A stretch of 64,000 bases of DNA from assembly GCA_963922205.1 (NCBI GenBank), contig CAWUHX010000362.1, positions 186,001 through 250,000 on the forward strand, written 5' to 3'. Below the pieces are notes generated by a model, which did no database searches, was not told the origin of the DNA, and saw only the letters and a program-made list of their open reading frames with translations. The number at the start of each line of letters is the position of its first letter. Within the stretch, counting starts at the first letter, position 1. Shown here one piece after another: positions 30,838 to 41,260 of the stretch. The stretch comes from Romanomermis culicivorax (taxonomy: Eukaryota > Nematoda > Enoplea > Mermithida > Mermithidae). The translations under genes were made by a program, and so were the position numbers.

Positions 30838-31653
30838 GGCCCGTATTTACAATCGCGTGTTAGCGGCGTGTTAGGCTGACACGGTGTTAAATTTTGGCTA
30901 ACACGATAGTAACACCGCGCTAAGTTTTATCCCCGTATTCACAATCGCGTGTTAGGGTCGAAAAAAGGAAAAGTTAACACGGCCTTCTAAACCTGCCCCC
31001 TACCAGTTTTAGCGGCGTGTTAGCAGTAGTCTGTTTGTTAATTTTTTCAACTGTCATGGATATTATTGACCTATTGGATCATATTGATGAAAATGAAGAA
31101 ATAGTACATCATATTCGTCACTTTCAGGATAGGGCCAATCCATTTGAGGGCTACGATGACGTTACCTTTAAATCAAGATACAAATTGTCGAAAAATGGTG
31201 CCCGAGACTTGATTACGCTTCTCCAGGATCAATTAGAAAATTCTGGTCGAAATCATGTGATTCCTCCAGCACTCCAGGTTAATACAAAATCATAAGTTTT
31301 ATTCATGGAAATTAACCGCTCATGAAATGACTGTTCAAACTCATAGATACTGAAAAAAGCTGGAATTGTTGAAAAATCTTGTTGACATTGACCACAATGT
31401 TCATTTTTTCCTGTTATATCCTTTTTCATATTAAAAAACATGCTTCAGCTTATTCTGCCACCCTGTTACAAAAGTAACACAGTGATAACGAAAGTAACAC
31501 GGTGGTAACACGGTGTTGGCTAACACAGACTTAACACGCTATTGTGAATACGAGGTGATACTTGACACGGTGTTAGCTCGATCGCTGTGTTAGCCAACAC
31601 GGTGTTAAGTCCTAACACCGTGTTGACTTAACACGCGATTGTGAATACAGGCC
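30838..31653 (+). mobile_element. PIF/Harbinger element, internally deleted, TSD TTA
   Basis: The inverted ends are GGCCCGTATTTACAATCGCG at the left and, read inward from the right, GGCCTGTATTCACAATCGCG, followed by subterminal 'taacacggtgtta' palindromes. TTA lies at 30835-30837 and 31654-31656. It contains a Harbinger-type N-terminal exon. At 816 bp it is too short for a full transposase, so it is non-autonomous. Confidence 0.88.
31056..31295 (+). pseudogene. N-terminal fragment of a Harbinger transposase (HARBI1-like)
   Basis: Starts at an ATG (MDIIDLLDHIDEN). The segment RANPFEGYDDVTFKSRYKLS and the following 'IPPALQ' fit the N-terminal region of Harbinger/HARBI1 nucleases, just before the part that normally reads QVLIALRF. 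A possible donor CCAG|GTTAAT at 31278 fits an exon end; without splicing the frame stops at 31295. The DDE catalytic region is missing from the rest of the element, so it is a relic. Confidence 0.7.
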
Positions 31654-31656
31654 TTA

Positions 31657-32282
31657 ATGTTTGTGATGTTTTTTTGCACTAAATCTAAAAATCTTCACTA
31701 AAAATTAATGTTCAAGGTATGTTTTTTACTTCAAGTTTGGTTTTGTATTTCGATGCAACCATAGAATACCAAAATTCCGGTTGATTTCTGCAGCCAGATG
31801 CTTGAAGAATACAGCGAAAAGTAGGAATTGGAAAGTCAAGGAAAGGGTGTAAGCAAAAGTTTAATAATCATTATTGGAATCATATAACAGCTATTTTGAG
31901 GAGCATGCATGCAATGCAATAGTGCAATAGAGTAATGTTACACTACCATTTTTCCCTATCGATATTCTTTTTACTGAACCATCAATGAGTTGTGAAAAAT
32001 CTCAGAAACTTAGCCCGTTCCCTATCTCAGCAACCACTGGAGCAAATTCGAAGAAAAAAACATGCATTCATCTATGGTTCATCTCAAAAACTACATTAAT
32101 GTTTACAGACAATCCATCTATCCAAAGTTTCTGTAATACGTAATTCAAAATTTCAGGAAAGTTTGAAAAGTACTCTGTAGCAATGTAGTCAGACGTTTCT
32201 CAGAAGACATGTTTTCTTTATATAACATGGTTCTATCGAATGTTAGAAATCTTATTAACAATTTTATCAGCACGAGTTTACC
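31657..32282. other. Intergenic, nothing recognised
   Basis: A/T-rich sequence without a convincing frame or repeat. Confidence 0.4.
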
Positions 32283-32470
32283 TGAATTAGGCTTAGGGCT
32301 CAGCGCTTAGGCTTAAGCTTAAGCTTAGGCTTAGGCTTAGGCTTAGGCTTAGGCTTAGGCTTAGGCTTAGGTTTAGGCTTAGGCTTAGGCTTAGACTTAG
32401 GCTTCAGCTTAGGCTCAGGCTTAGACTTAAGCTTAAGCTTAGGCTTAGGCATAGGCTTAGGCTTAGGAAC
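32283..32470 (+). repeat. Interstitial telomeric tract (TTAGGC)n
   Basis: About 185 bp of TTAGGC units with variants (TTAAGC, TTAGAC, TCAGGC). TTAGGC is the telomere repeat of many nematodes. A 19-bp scrap of the complement lies at 57974-57992. Confidence 0.92.
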
Positions 32471-32499
32471 CCTAGGCGATGAAATTGTTAATAAGATCC

Positions 32500-32660
32500 G
32501 AATGTTACTGTAATAACTGGATGTTTATATATTTTGTGGTTTCAGGCCAAATCTTCTATTGTCTTGGTCATTTATGCCAATCCTGTGTGAAGAAGGCGCT
32601 CTGTAGAAATGGTAAGTATAGAATCATACCATTTGCTACAAACTATGGAGTATGTTCCAT
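32500..32660 (+). repeat. Dispersed repeat that mimics a spliced exon
   Basis: Similar sequence occurs near 25940-26110 and 54470-54640 (blocks 'ttctattg', 'catttatgc', 'agaaggc'). Here it happens to have a TTTCAG and a GGTAAGT around 22 open codons. Confidence 0.55.
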
Positions 32661-32856
32661 TCCAGAGTTTATGCTTTGGAAACGTTCCCACCTAAGGAGA
32701 ATGCAACCGGCATCAACTGAAAATTATTATATCCCGTAGAATATGTCTACAGTAACAATTAAGCTCATTAATCAATAAAAATGGAAAAAAGTTATGCAAA
32801 AACGAATCCCAAATTGTGTTCGCCCATTTTAGGAATGGGATGGAATCGCTTAAAAA

Positions 32857-34308
32857 TCACGAAAGTAACATTTTCTTCAACCAAGAACGTTTTCTTCTCC
32901 TCCTTCTACCTCCACATAGGGCGCAAGGGGACAAAACTGCAGGGCTCAAAAGAGGCGGCGACAAAACCACGGGAGACAAAACCTTGGGCGATAGAATAGT
33001 CGGGTTCAAAGCTGATGGCACCAAAATAACCGGCGTTATGACGTAGGGCGTCAAAATTGTGGGCGACAAAAGAAAAGGGTGCAAAATACTGGGACTTAGG
33101 ACCAAAACGGCTAAAATTACGGGCGAGCAAGCTTTGGGTACAAAAATCAACGGGTTCAAAACCAAAACGGCCAGCATGAAGGGGAAAAAGAATTTGGGCG
33201 ATAAAATCAAGGGGCTGAGGATCAAGGCGCCGGCTGTGAATGTGCCAAAAGCCGAAGGGCATAGGATGATGTATTGGGACAAGAAAGTGACATGAACTAC
33301 CACGGAGCCGAACGATGCATGCATGAAGCAGCCTTTGGCCAAGGTTCGTTTCGACCTATGATGAAGCGAGTTGTTGCCGTAATGACCCCGGGCCATATTC
33401 CAAATGGACTCCTCTAACACCGACTCCAAAAAATTTTCGTCCCCCGATAATTTGGTCGTCGTATAATCGCGGTGGCCCAAAAAATGCATTTGAGCCTTAT
33501 CCAAAAAAGTATAACCCTTGGAGCCCATTTTACGCAATTGGTCATCGTGCAACATGCTGTAGAACTTCCGAATTTTGGTCAATGGTTTTTCGTCATGTAA
33601 ACCGTAATTTTTGATCAATTCTCGAACGGTCACATTCCACGTTTCTTCCACAATGCCGCGCCTCATGGCCATGGTCGCTTGTTCCAAAAATTGGAGCCAG
33701 GAATCTTTTTCTTCACGGGGTAGAGATTCCAGGACTTTTGGTAATTGCAAAACGGCTTTGTCGTCTTCGTAGAAGCTAAAAACGTCGGGCGATAAGATGG
33801 ACGACGGGTCCTCGTATTTGTCTTTGGTAATGGGCATAAATCTGGGAGATAGGATCCTAGGCGAAGCTCTATTCTTCACGTTGATGGACATTTTCTTGGC
33901 CATTCCCCAAAGAAAGTTTGATACGTAATTGGATATGAATTGAGGATCTTCGATCGATTGTTGATTCGTGTCAATATGCTCGGGAAAGGCGGCTTCTAGA
34001 TCGATTTCGTCCGTTTCTAAGGCTTTCCTCAGTGTTTGTACATTTTTGTCCAATAATTTCATATAATCCACGGTAGTATTCGTTTTTGGAACAAATTTTC
34101 TATCATCATTGGAAAATAAAGTGAATTTTCGTCTTTTTTTGACGAAATCCGAATTTGGACCTTTTTTCGTTCTCAAAAGTCGAACTATACATCTAGCGTA
34201 GGAAGGTATAGTTTGATCGCGCGATATACATTTTTGAAATTTCGATTTGATAATCGTAGAATGATTTTGCAAATGATTCGATGCCAATAAATTCAAAAGA
34301 TTGTGCAT
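32857..34308 (-). CDS. MLT-10-like moulting-cycle protein, paralogue 1
   Basis: 483 residues from the ATG at 34308. Residues 1-320 are an alpha-helical, charged region. At about 318-321 there is RSKR, a furin-type site, followed by a hydrophobic tail with a pentapeptide repeat [IV]-L-[SNTV]-P-x (about residues 360-460) and a terminal RRRRRKR cluster. This layout fits the nematode moulting-cycle family (MLT-10/DUF644), secreted proteins needed for cuticle exchange. The frame continues upstream of the ATG through a hydrophobic stretch (LIVYSLLIIGIIICPNNA), a likely signal peptide; the true start may therefore be in a short upstream exon. Compared with paralogue 2, the C-terminus is 8 residues longer because a TGA is TGG here. 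Confidence 0.85.
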   Translation of the reverse strand: MHNLLNLLASNHLQNHSTIIKSKFQKCISRDQTIPSYARCIVRLLRTKKGPNSDFVKKRRKFTLFSNDDRKFVPKTNTTVDYMKLLDKNVQTLRKALETDEIDLEAAFPEHIDTNQQSIEDPQFISNYVSNFLWGMAKKMSINVKNRASPRILSPRFMPITKDKYEDPSSILSPDVFSFYEDDKAVLQLPKVLESLPREEKDSWLQFLEQATMAMRRGIVEETWNVTVRELIKNYGLHDEKPLTKIRKFYSMLHDDQLRKMGSKGYTFLDKAQMHFLGHRDYTTTKLSGDENFLESVLEESIWNMARGHYGNNSLHHRSKRTLAKGCFMHASFGSVVVHVTFLSQYIILCPSAFGTFTAGALILSPLILSPKFFFPFMLAVLVLNPLIFVPKACSPVILAVLVLSPSILHPFLLSPTILTPYVITPVILVPSALNPTILSPKVLSPVVLSPPLLSPAVLSPCALCGGRRRRRKRSWLKKMLLS

Positions 34309-34435
34309 CGCTTCTTCCTGGGTATCATTTTGGTCGAAAGCATTATTTGGGCAAATGATTATCCCTATAATGAGAAGACTATAAACTATTAATGCCCCAA
34401 AAATGCTTCACTATTGAGCCAATGAAGGTTACTTA

Positions 34436-35171
34436 TACAGGGTAAGCTAAAAATAGGCGACCAGTGCTGACTTCTATAACTTTCGAATGAATGATGCGGA
34501 TTGATTCATTAGAATCTCCTATTTGTCTTTGTTATAAGATCCAATATTGATGCTCCTAGCCTTTAGGGTTTTCACATAAACAGAAATTTGGTAAAAAAGT
34601 AGTCATTTTTCAAAATCTAAAAGTTGTGAATAAACAGTCAAACAGTCTGTCAACTGGATCAGCCAAACTTTGCGTGATCTTTGGAAACCTGACTAATGCG
34701 CTCGAATTCTCGAGACTATAATGCACTTGATCATTCCGTTTGGAAGGCTTTATAGGAAATCGTTTTTGAAAAGCCAATCCGTGACTTTGATCATCTGAAG
34801 GAAATGATTTTGTGGTTTGGGGATCGACTTGATGGAAGCAAAATCAATTCTGCCATTGACCAGTTCGAAAAATGATTAAATTTAGTGGTGAAACAGAAAT
34901 TAAGACACATTAAAACGGTCCTCTTGTAGTTTTCGGCTGTTTCATGGTTCTTATGATTGGATCTATTTTACTTTTCCTGTTATAAAACTTTCAATTTTTT
35001 TATTTGCAAAAAAAATATTTTTGGTTCTTGTCAGTCAATATTTAAGCTACATATCTTGCTGAAACTTCGCAATTTTTAGGCCAGATGTTTTATATATCGA
35101 CGTCTGCAAAAAAAGTTTCATTCGGTAACTATGAAGGTCAGCACCAGTTGCCTTTTTTGGCTCATCTACAA
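34436..35171. mobile_element. Mariner-like non-autonomous repeat, copy 2
   Basis: The ends TACAGGGTAAGCTAAAAA and, at the right, TTTTTTGGCTCATC are inverted, each followed inward by 'gctgacttctataac' or 'atgaaggtcagca'. No frame for a transposase. Lies directly upstream of MLT-10-like paralogue 1. Confidence 0.6.
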
Positions 35172-36516
35172 ATTATCATCTATCTGTGTATCAGTTGAAA
35201 CTCGACGAGTATTTCGATTTTTAATATTGCCAAAGGAATCTATCCAAGGGTAAATTGTGAAATTGCGACATTCTATATTGTGTTCGATAGTCCACATGTT
35301 ATGGAGTAATATTACAGTAACCGTTTTTCAGCTAGACTTTCTTTAAAATAAAATTTTCATGAATGTAGTAATAGTGAAAACTGTGTATCCACGGGGGTAT
35401 AATTGATGAGTGAAGAATGCATTTGATATATCTTCTCGAAAGTGTAATAAAGATCATGTGACTAATCACCGACCTCTAATAGTTTATCAAATACGCTTTT
35501 AAGAAATTCGGGCTTTCTTTATACAGAAATTTTCATAAATGCCTATACTTGATCTAGCAAACCTCAAGAGATATAAACATGCAGCAAGTCACCTAAAGAG
35601 GAGGAATGCACTGTGGCATGCGCAAATTCAGAATTTACCCTTGAAAACATACGGTCTCCATGCCGTCAAGAACACAAACCTTAGGATTCAAGACTTTCGG
35701 ACCCCAGAAACAGAAAAGGCTTGCATTTTTCGACGATGAACATAGTCTATCTCAGAGGTTATGCAGATTAGCCTGAAAGTCGATACAAACGGAAACGACG
35801 CCAATTTGCATGGGCGATGAGCATGAATTGACCGTTTTTTCATGATTTTGGTTTATGTGTATTTTTACGATAGAAAGAGTGATCAAGACCAGCTATTATT
35901 TTATCACTTTGTTATTTGTATTTTTGTGGAATTATTAACTCAGAAATACAACTTCCCCTGCCGACTGGACATTTGCATATTACCTTGCAGCCGAGGGAAT
36001 GCAGATTAGAACCCAGATCTCAGGAGCACCACCCACCTGACCTCTCGGTATAACCCTTTGATTGGAAGTCTTTGAGCTCAGAGAGTGTCAGAGCTATCTG
36101 CCGTTCAATTGAACTGAAGCAGGGGATTTATTGTTGAGATTGGAACAGGCCAAACTGTTGCACCCTATTTCTACCACAGGATTCGTCCTGAATAGGGGAA
36201 GTAGTGGAGTAGCGATTAGGTCCTTTCATTCTCTACCGTAACTAAATTACCATTTCGACGAATTACATGCAAGGGGATTATCGTCATACACCACTGCCGA
36301 TGGCACTTTTTTGGATTTATGATCTTGTCCGTGGCATGTTCGGCTTCTCCAGATGTCGGGATAAAAAATTTTAACCCTGTCCGAACTTTCTTGGAAATTT
36401 TTAGAAAACTGTATCATTTCTGCTTGATTTTTCTAGTGAACCTAAATGCTCAGAGCTGACCCAAAAATGACGAAAATGTTCCAAAACTTTTTTTAAACGT
36501 TTCTCAGCTTGCTGAT
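35172..36516. other. Intergenic, nothing recognised
   Basis: A segment near 35950-36240 is less A/T-rich and could be part of an unrecognised retroelement or LTR, but I found no second copy and no ends. Confidence 0.35.
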
Positions 36517-36524
36517 TTATTTTT

Positions 36525-38010
36525 GACGTGTCCCCAATACAGGGAAACGCACAACAGCGGAACTCACAACAGTGATTCTCAAAACAGGGACGTTTCAAAA
36601 CAGCGATTTTTCAAAAGAGCGAATCTCAATACAGCGAATAGTAAAAAGTTCTATGCATTAGAGTAAATGCACACATCATTTTTATAACAAATATGCAAAT
36701 TAGGCATATTAAAATCGGTTTTTGCTAGTTGAGATAGTCTATTTTTAGTTGCATTGCGCCATCTAAGTTTTATAGGCTTCTGTGCTGTAGGTGCGATCGT
36801 TGTGTCCCCTTACCCCGACCATCCCGTTACCCCGACTGTCCCTTTATCCCGACCATCCCTTTATCCCGACCACCCCGTTACCCCGACTAATGCATTAAAT
36901 TCCCGATATTCCGACCAATGCAAACTTCATGAAAGGCTCCTCTTTTATAATAATCCCGTTACCCCGAGTGTTGTTTTTTGCAAGTCTGTATTTACGTTGT
37001 AATTTGGGATTTACAGATTTACATACTTTAGTGCAAAACACAATTAATGAATTGATTATGAAAAATGATATTACAGGTACTATCGGCTATTCGGCTATCT
37101 GCACTGTTTCAAGTTTTGTAAACTACCGTGGGAAAAATACTCGTGGGAAAATAATGTAGATCATTTTAAATTTTCTGACTTACGTTAGTTGTGTAATACT
37201 GCGCATTTAACGTTAGTCGGGGTAGCGGTGCGGTCGGGATAAAGGGACGGTCGGGATAAAAGGATTTTTTGTATTTCACTTTTAACATTAGTCGGGGTAA
37301 CGGGATGGTCGGGGTAACGGGATGGTTGGGGTAACGGGATGGTCGGGGTAACGGGATGGTCGGGATAGAGGGATGGTCGGGGTGTCGACACTTAATCGGT
37401 GCGATATGTATGCGCGAACGAACCATTCCAAAATCGCAAAAAAATATCTGTCAGAAAAACATTTTTGCATACCTTTGAAAAAAACAAAAACAAAAAATTA
37501 TCCTAAGCATTCCCGATTAAAATTGTTTTGTATGGAGCTTAATTGCAAAAAAATTAAATTAATGAAATAAATAAAACAAAATGAAATAAGCAAATAAAAT
37601 GAAATGAATAAAATAATTAATAAAGGTTGAAAAAAACAAATAATAAAGAAACAAAAAGTAAAATAATCTAATAAAAACTAAGTAAAAAATATAACAGAAC
37701 TACACAAGCTGAAAATTAAAAAAAACAAAAACAAAAAGTAGCTCAAAATAAGAATATAAAAGAGAATAAGTCAATAAAGGAAAAAAGAAACAGAAAACAT
37801 GCACGTAGATACGTTAACATTAAACAGACCAGAATAAAAAGCTGTAATGTTTCGCTATTTTGAGGATTTGTTCCGAGATGTCGCTGTTTTGAGACCTAGT
37901 TGTTTTTAGAATCGCTGTATTGAGACTCCGCTGTAATGAGAACCACCCTTTTGAGACTTCGCTGTTTTGAGAAATCGCTGTTGTGTGTTTCGCTGTATTG
38001 GCGTGAAACC
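36525..38010. mobile_element. Tandem-repeat-ended transposon, family A, with nested family D element
   Basis: The arms at 36533-36645 and 37850-38005 are inverted minisatellites ('caaaacagcga' and 'tcgctgttttga' units). TTATTTTT (36517-36524) and TCATTTTT (38011-38018) give an 8-bp TSD with one mismatch. The interior, minus 36798-37397, matches 17021-18913 reversed. No transposase seen. Confidence 0.75.
36798..37397. mobile_element. Tandem-repeat-ended transposon, family D, nested, perfect 8-bp TSD
   Basis: The arms are ~17-bp units 'accccgaccatcccgtt' (36805-36980) and the inverse 'cgggatggtcggggtaa' (37210-37385). The TSD GGTGCGAT lies at 36790-36797 and 37398-37405. When it is removed the host transposon reads on continuously as in the copy near 18340, which confirms the borders. 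A short A/T-rich core of ~200 bp has no gene. Confidence 0.85.
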
Positions 38011-38214
38011 TCATTTTTAACCAAAAAAGAGTTGGGCTGTCTTTAAAAAATTTCGACATTTTGCACGAAACTTCCCTCAAAAACACTCAAATTCTATGAA
38101 TATCTAGACTTTTTAAACAATTTTAAAATGTTTAACGTACAGGAGTATACTTTTCAATAAATTTTGGGCAATTTATGACATTTTGTTATGTATTGGAAGT
38201 TTTCTGAATGTATA

Positions 38215-38462
38215 GTCTGTCTTTTTATAAAATGCTCCCAAATAGAAAAGTGATACAAATCAGTACTGTCGTCAAAATCGTTTAAATAGAGCTCTTACCG
38301 TAAAATTTTTCGCTCAAAAAATTCTTCATGGTGAGGTCAGTATGCTCAAAAATTTCCAGTCTTACACGATATATTGTTTATCAGAAAATCGTGTAAATAT
38401 GAAATACTACTTGCTTTCCACTTTCATTATTCAGAAGCATTTGAACAAAAACTGACTATAGT
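38215..38462. repeat. Dispersed ~250-bp repeat (copy)
   Basis: Close match to 10620-10870, including 'gtgatacaaatcagtactg' and 'gaaatactacttgctttcc'. Ends 'tatagtctgtc' and 'gactata' are inverted. Confidence 0.65.
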
Positions 38463-38512
38463 TGGAAATTTTCCAAAAAGTTGCAATTCTGAGGCATTAG
38501 GCCAAAAATTCT

Positions 38513-39792
38513 GGGGCCGGTTTCATCAAACAGACTTAAGCTCTAGCTGAGCTGCACCTTAAGCTGTGGCTTAACTCTATATGTTATACCATTGTCGTTA
38601 AGCTGCAGCTCAGCTGCTCAACAGTTCAAAAAACTTTAGCTGTTCAACCATCTGTTTCTCCTCAACCTCCTTCTGTGAGCGCTGCACCACAATCTCAAGT
38701 TACAGCACAGCCTGAACCGTCCACTTCTACAGCTCAATCAACTTCACCTGCAAAATCTCAGCAACCTTTTCGCATACCGAAGGTCGCTGCAACCACAGTA
38801 GTCGCAAAACCTTCACTTTCCACATCTGCTACTCCAATTTCTGGTCCTATGCTCACACGCGAAGACCTAGCTGAAGCATTAGCTCAGATCCAAGCAGGAA
38901 CTAAAGTTGTCACCGATAACCTCATCCTTGACATCTCCAGTAAACGTGTTACGGATGACCTTCACTATTTCCGTAGTCAACTAAAGAAAGGAAAGATTGA
39001 TCCACAGGACAAATCTGGTAAATCTCATAAACCTAGGGCAAGGTCTTCTCTGGCTGCTCAAAATGGTGCTGAGGCTCGGAAGATTAAACCGGCACCTCAG
39101 ACACAGTCCACTTCTGGTCAACAATATGATACTCACCGTTCTTGTGTCATGCCTCACTGTTTCTCACAACCTCAGGCCTCCGCCAAACCTGTAACTAAGT
39201 CGCACCCAAGGAAACAATCTATTCCTTAGGTTCCTATAGAAAATCTTCCATCTCTTTTCCGCCTGGTTTCAGTGCACCACAACAGCCTCCCGCTGCTGTT
39301 GCGCCCATCTACCAGCCTTACGTTCAACAACAGTATCATCTGGCTGTTGTTCCTCAGTATCAGTATCCTGCTCAACTTGCACCTCCTCCACCGGCTTATG
39401 CCACACCACAGTCCACTGTTGTGTATCAGGTACCACTGGCTAGGTACCCTGTTCCTTTTCAGACACCCATTGATCAGTTTTAGCAACAGTGCCAGCTAAT
39501 CGCTGCAGCTGCGGCTCAATCTCTTCTGCCTCCACTATCTGTTCAGCAAGCTCCAGTAGTTCCACAATCAACATCGTCTACTGCAATGAGTGCAGCTACT
39601 CAGATTCCTTTTTCTAGTGTAATGTCCACTACTGCAACAACATCCACTTCTGTACCCTCCACGTCTGCTTCTACATCACAATCTACTACTTCATCGGCTC
39701 AACCAGCCAATCAGCCTGCAATCAGCCAGCTGAGCTGCAGCTTAAGCTGCAGCTCAGCTGGAGCCTAAGTCTCTTTGATGAAACCGACCCCT
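38513..39792. mobile_element. TIR element carrying a long Q/S/T/P-rich frame
   Basis: The left end GGGGCCGGTTTCATCAAAC and the right end CTTTGATGAAACCGACCCC are inverted, with inner 'agctgcagctcagct' palindromes, the same family as the small MITE at 11446-11646. CTG lies directly outside each end, as in that copy. Between the palindromes is ~1.1 kb of coding-like, less A/T-rich DNA that the small MITE lacks, so it looks like captured or autonomous-element sequence. Confidence 0.7.
38600..39780 (+). pseudogene. Q/S/T/P-rich reading frame in TIR element, with frameshift and stop
   Basis: An open frame runs from the left palindrome to a TAG at 39229. It includes MLTREDLAEALAQIQAG and DDLHYFRSQLKKGK, the only non-low-complexity part. 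A second frame (shifted by one base near 39190-39250) continues with [11 protein letters not shown], then [11 protein letters not shown], a TAG at 39481-39483, and then a further S/T/Q-rich stretch into the right palindrome. Codon use is regular across both frames, so it reads as one gene broken by one shift and one stop. No ATG is near the start. I do not recognise the family. Confidence 0.45.
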
Positions 39793-39795
39793 GGT

Positions 39796-41080
39796 TTTTG
39801 GCTAGGGTTTTACGCGGCATCAGGAATACCAGCAAAAATATGTAAGCATAGTCGCAGACTAAGATAAGTCAGTTATTTCCTTAGTTCTGCCGTCTAATCT
39901 TTGAGTCTTTATGTCCTGCATCCTAGTGCCATGCCTAATAAAGTCTGAATTTACTCAGCCAGATTTAGCAACCAGTAGGAAGTTCTACGGTTGAAGGTTA
40001 CATGATTTTAAGGACAATAATAGCCTCTGCCTTCACAAGCTCCAAAAAACTGGTTACAAATACAATTGATTCTTCAAATGATGAATTAAAAAAAAAAATC
40101 GTATTGAACAGCAAAAGATGCTCACTTACCTAAAATAATCAAATGGAAATTCACGCAATTAATAATCATTAAAAAAAAGTTCCAACTATACTTACTGTAT
40201 AGATGATGAGTTGTTTACGGTTGGATCATAGTGGAATAATCAATCTGCATTTGCCGTTGTATTTTCGATGTAGGTTAGCACGTCACCATAATTTAGGACT
40301 AACGGCATTTGCTTCCGTTTTTCTCTTGAATTGACCCAGATTTTTGGGATGAGACAATAAATAAACATCACCTTGCACAAATATACTATTCAATTTACTA
40401 TTAAAATAAATCAATAATGATTACGTTGCCCAATTCCACCAAAGATTAATGATAAGTTAACTACTAACAATCTAAAGTAACTAGCATTAAAACATAGCAA
40501 AATTGTTATGATTTGATTAAATTTCTGACCCTAACTTTTTGCTTGCAGGACACGGTTTATTAGAAATTTTCCAGCAAAAAGTTTTCCTAGATGCAGAAAT
40601 ACCACGAAACAGGGTAAGGAGGCCGCGGGACCGATGATGATCGATCAAAGTTGAACGAATGTTTTGAAAAAATCAAATAATTTTTTTATACCAATACATA
40701 TGACGGGTTCAATAAATCTAAATGACACATCCTGTGTATTTGACATTCAAACAAATCTAATCTTTTTTCGCTTCTCCATGCGGGGTCTATTGGACAATGG
40801 CTGGCATAAATATTATTATTAAATATAGCAACTCTTCATAAAATGATAGGATATTAAAAAATGACCAAAATTTGACCTGTCCTCAGAATGCTTGAAAATG
40901 AACTTTTTTGAATTTTTTACTCGGAAAATTCTAAAAGATTAGCTTAATGCGCACAAATTTTTTGTTCTATGCGAAATACGACTTAATAGAAAATCTTTAA
41001 AGTATGAAATAATTGTCTTTCAATATTTGAAAGCATTTCGAGAAAAATAGAATACAGTTGAAGTTTTGCCATTCATGACT
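39796..41080. other. Intergenic with dispersed repeat
   Basis: 40130-40400 is similar to 59285-59560 (blocks 'aataatcaaatgga', 'atttaggactaac', 'cttccgtttttctctt'). 40900-41060 is a degenerate copy of the ~250-bp repeat. No gene seen. Confidence 0.5.
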
Positions 41081-41135
41081 TGAAAATATATTTTGACGAC
41101 GCTATCACATCTTGTCAAAATACTGACTTTTTTGA

Positions 41136-41221
41136 GATTGATATCCGTGTTTGGCGCCGTGGCTGACGCCGCCAGCATTTTCGGCAATACGCCCGTGGTT
41201 GTTGTGAAAACTAGGATGCAG
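41136..41221 (+). CDS. Exon resembling a mitochondrial citrate/tricarboxylate carrier segment
   Basis: The frame reads LISVFGAVADAASIFGNTP followed by VVVVKTRMQ and then a donor, CAG|GTTTGT. This resembles the third carrier repeat of SLC25A1-type proteins, where FGA.AGAASVFGNTP and DVVKTRMQ are conserved. The acceptor TTTTTTGAG is weak, and the key Asp before VVKTR is Val here, as is a Gly that is Asp, so a decayed copy is possible. No other carrier exons were found upstream. Confidence 0.4.
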
Positions 41222-41260
41222 GTTTGTTGTTTATTTTTTAAATTTTTTTCGTAAATTAAT

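Noticed and set aside
31017-31055. Start of the Harbinger frame at 31017
   Set aside because: It is not an ATG and lies in the subterminal repeat; the ATG at 31056 is the likely start.
32546-32611. A 66-bp segment flanked by TTTCAG and GGTAAGT with a RING-like C..GH..C..C pattern
   Set aside because: The same stretch belongs to a dispersed repeat with copies near 25940-26110 and 54470-54640 that lack the frame, so the exon look is by chance.
36754-37470. P-rich frames with 'TPTIPLPRPSRYP' type repeats
   Set aside because: Translation of the family D arm repeat, not a gene.
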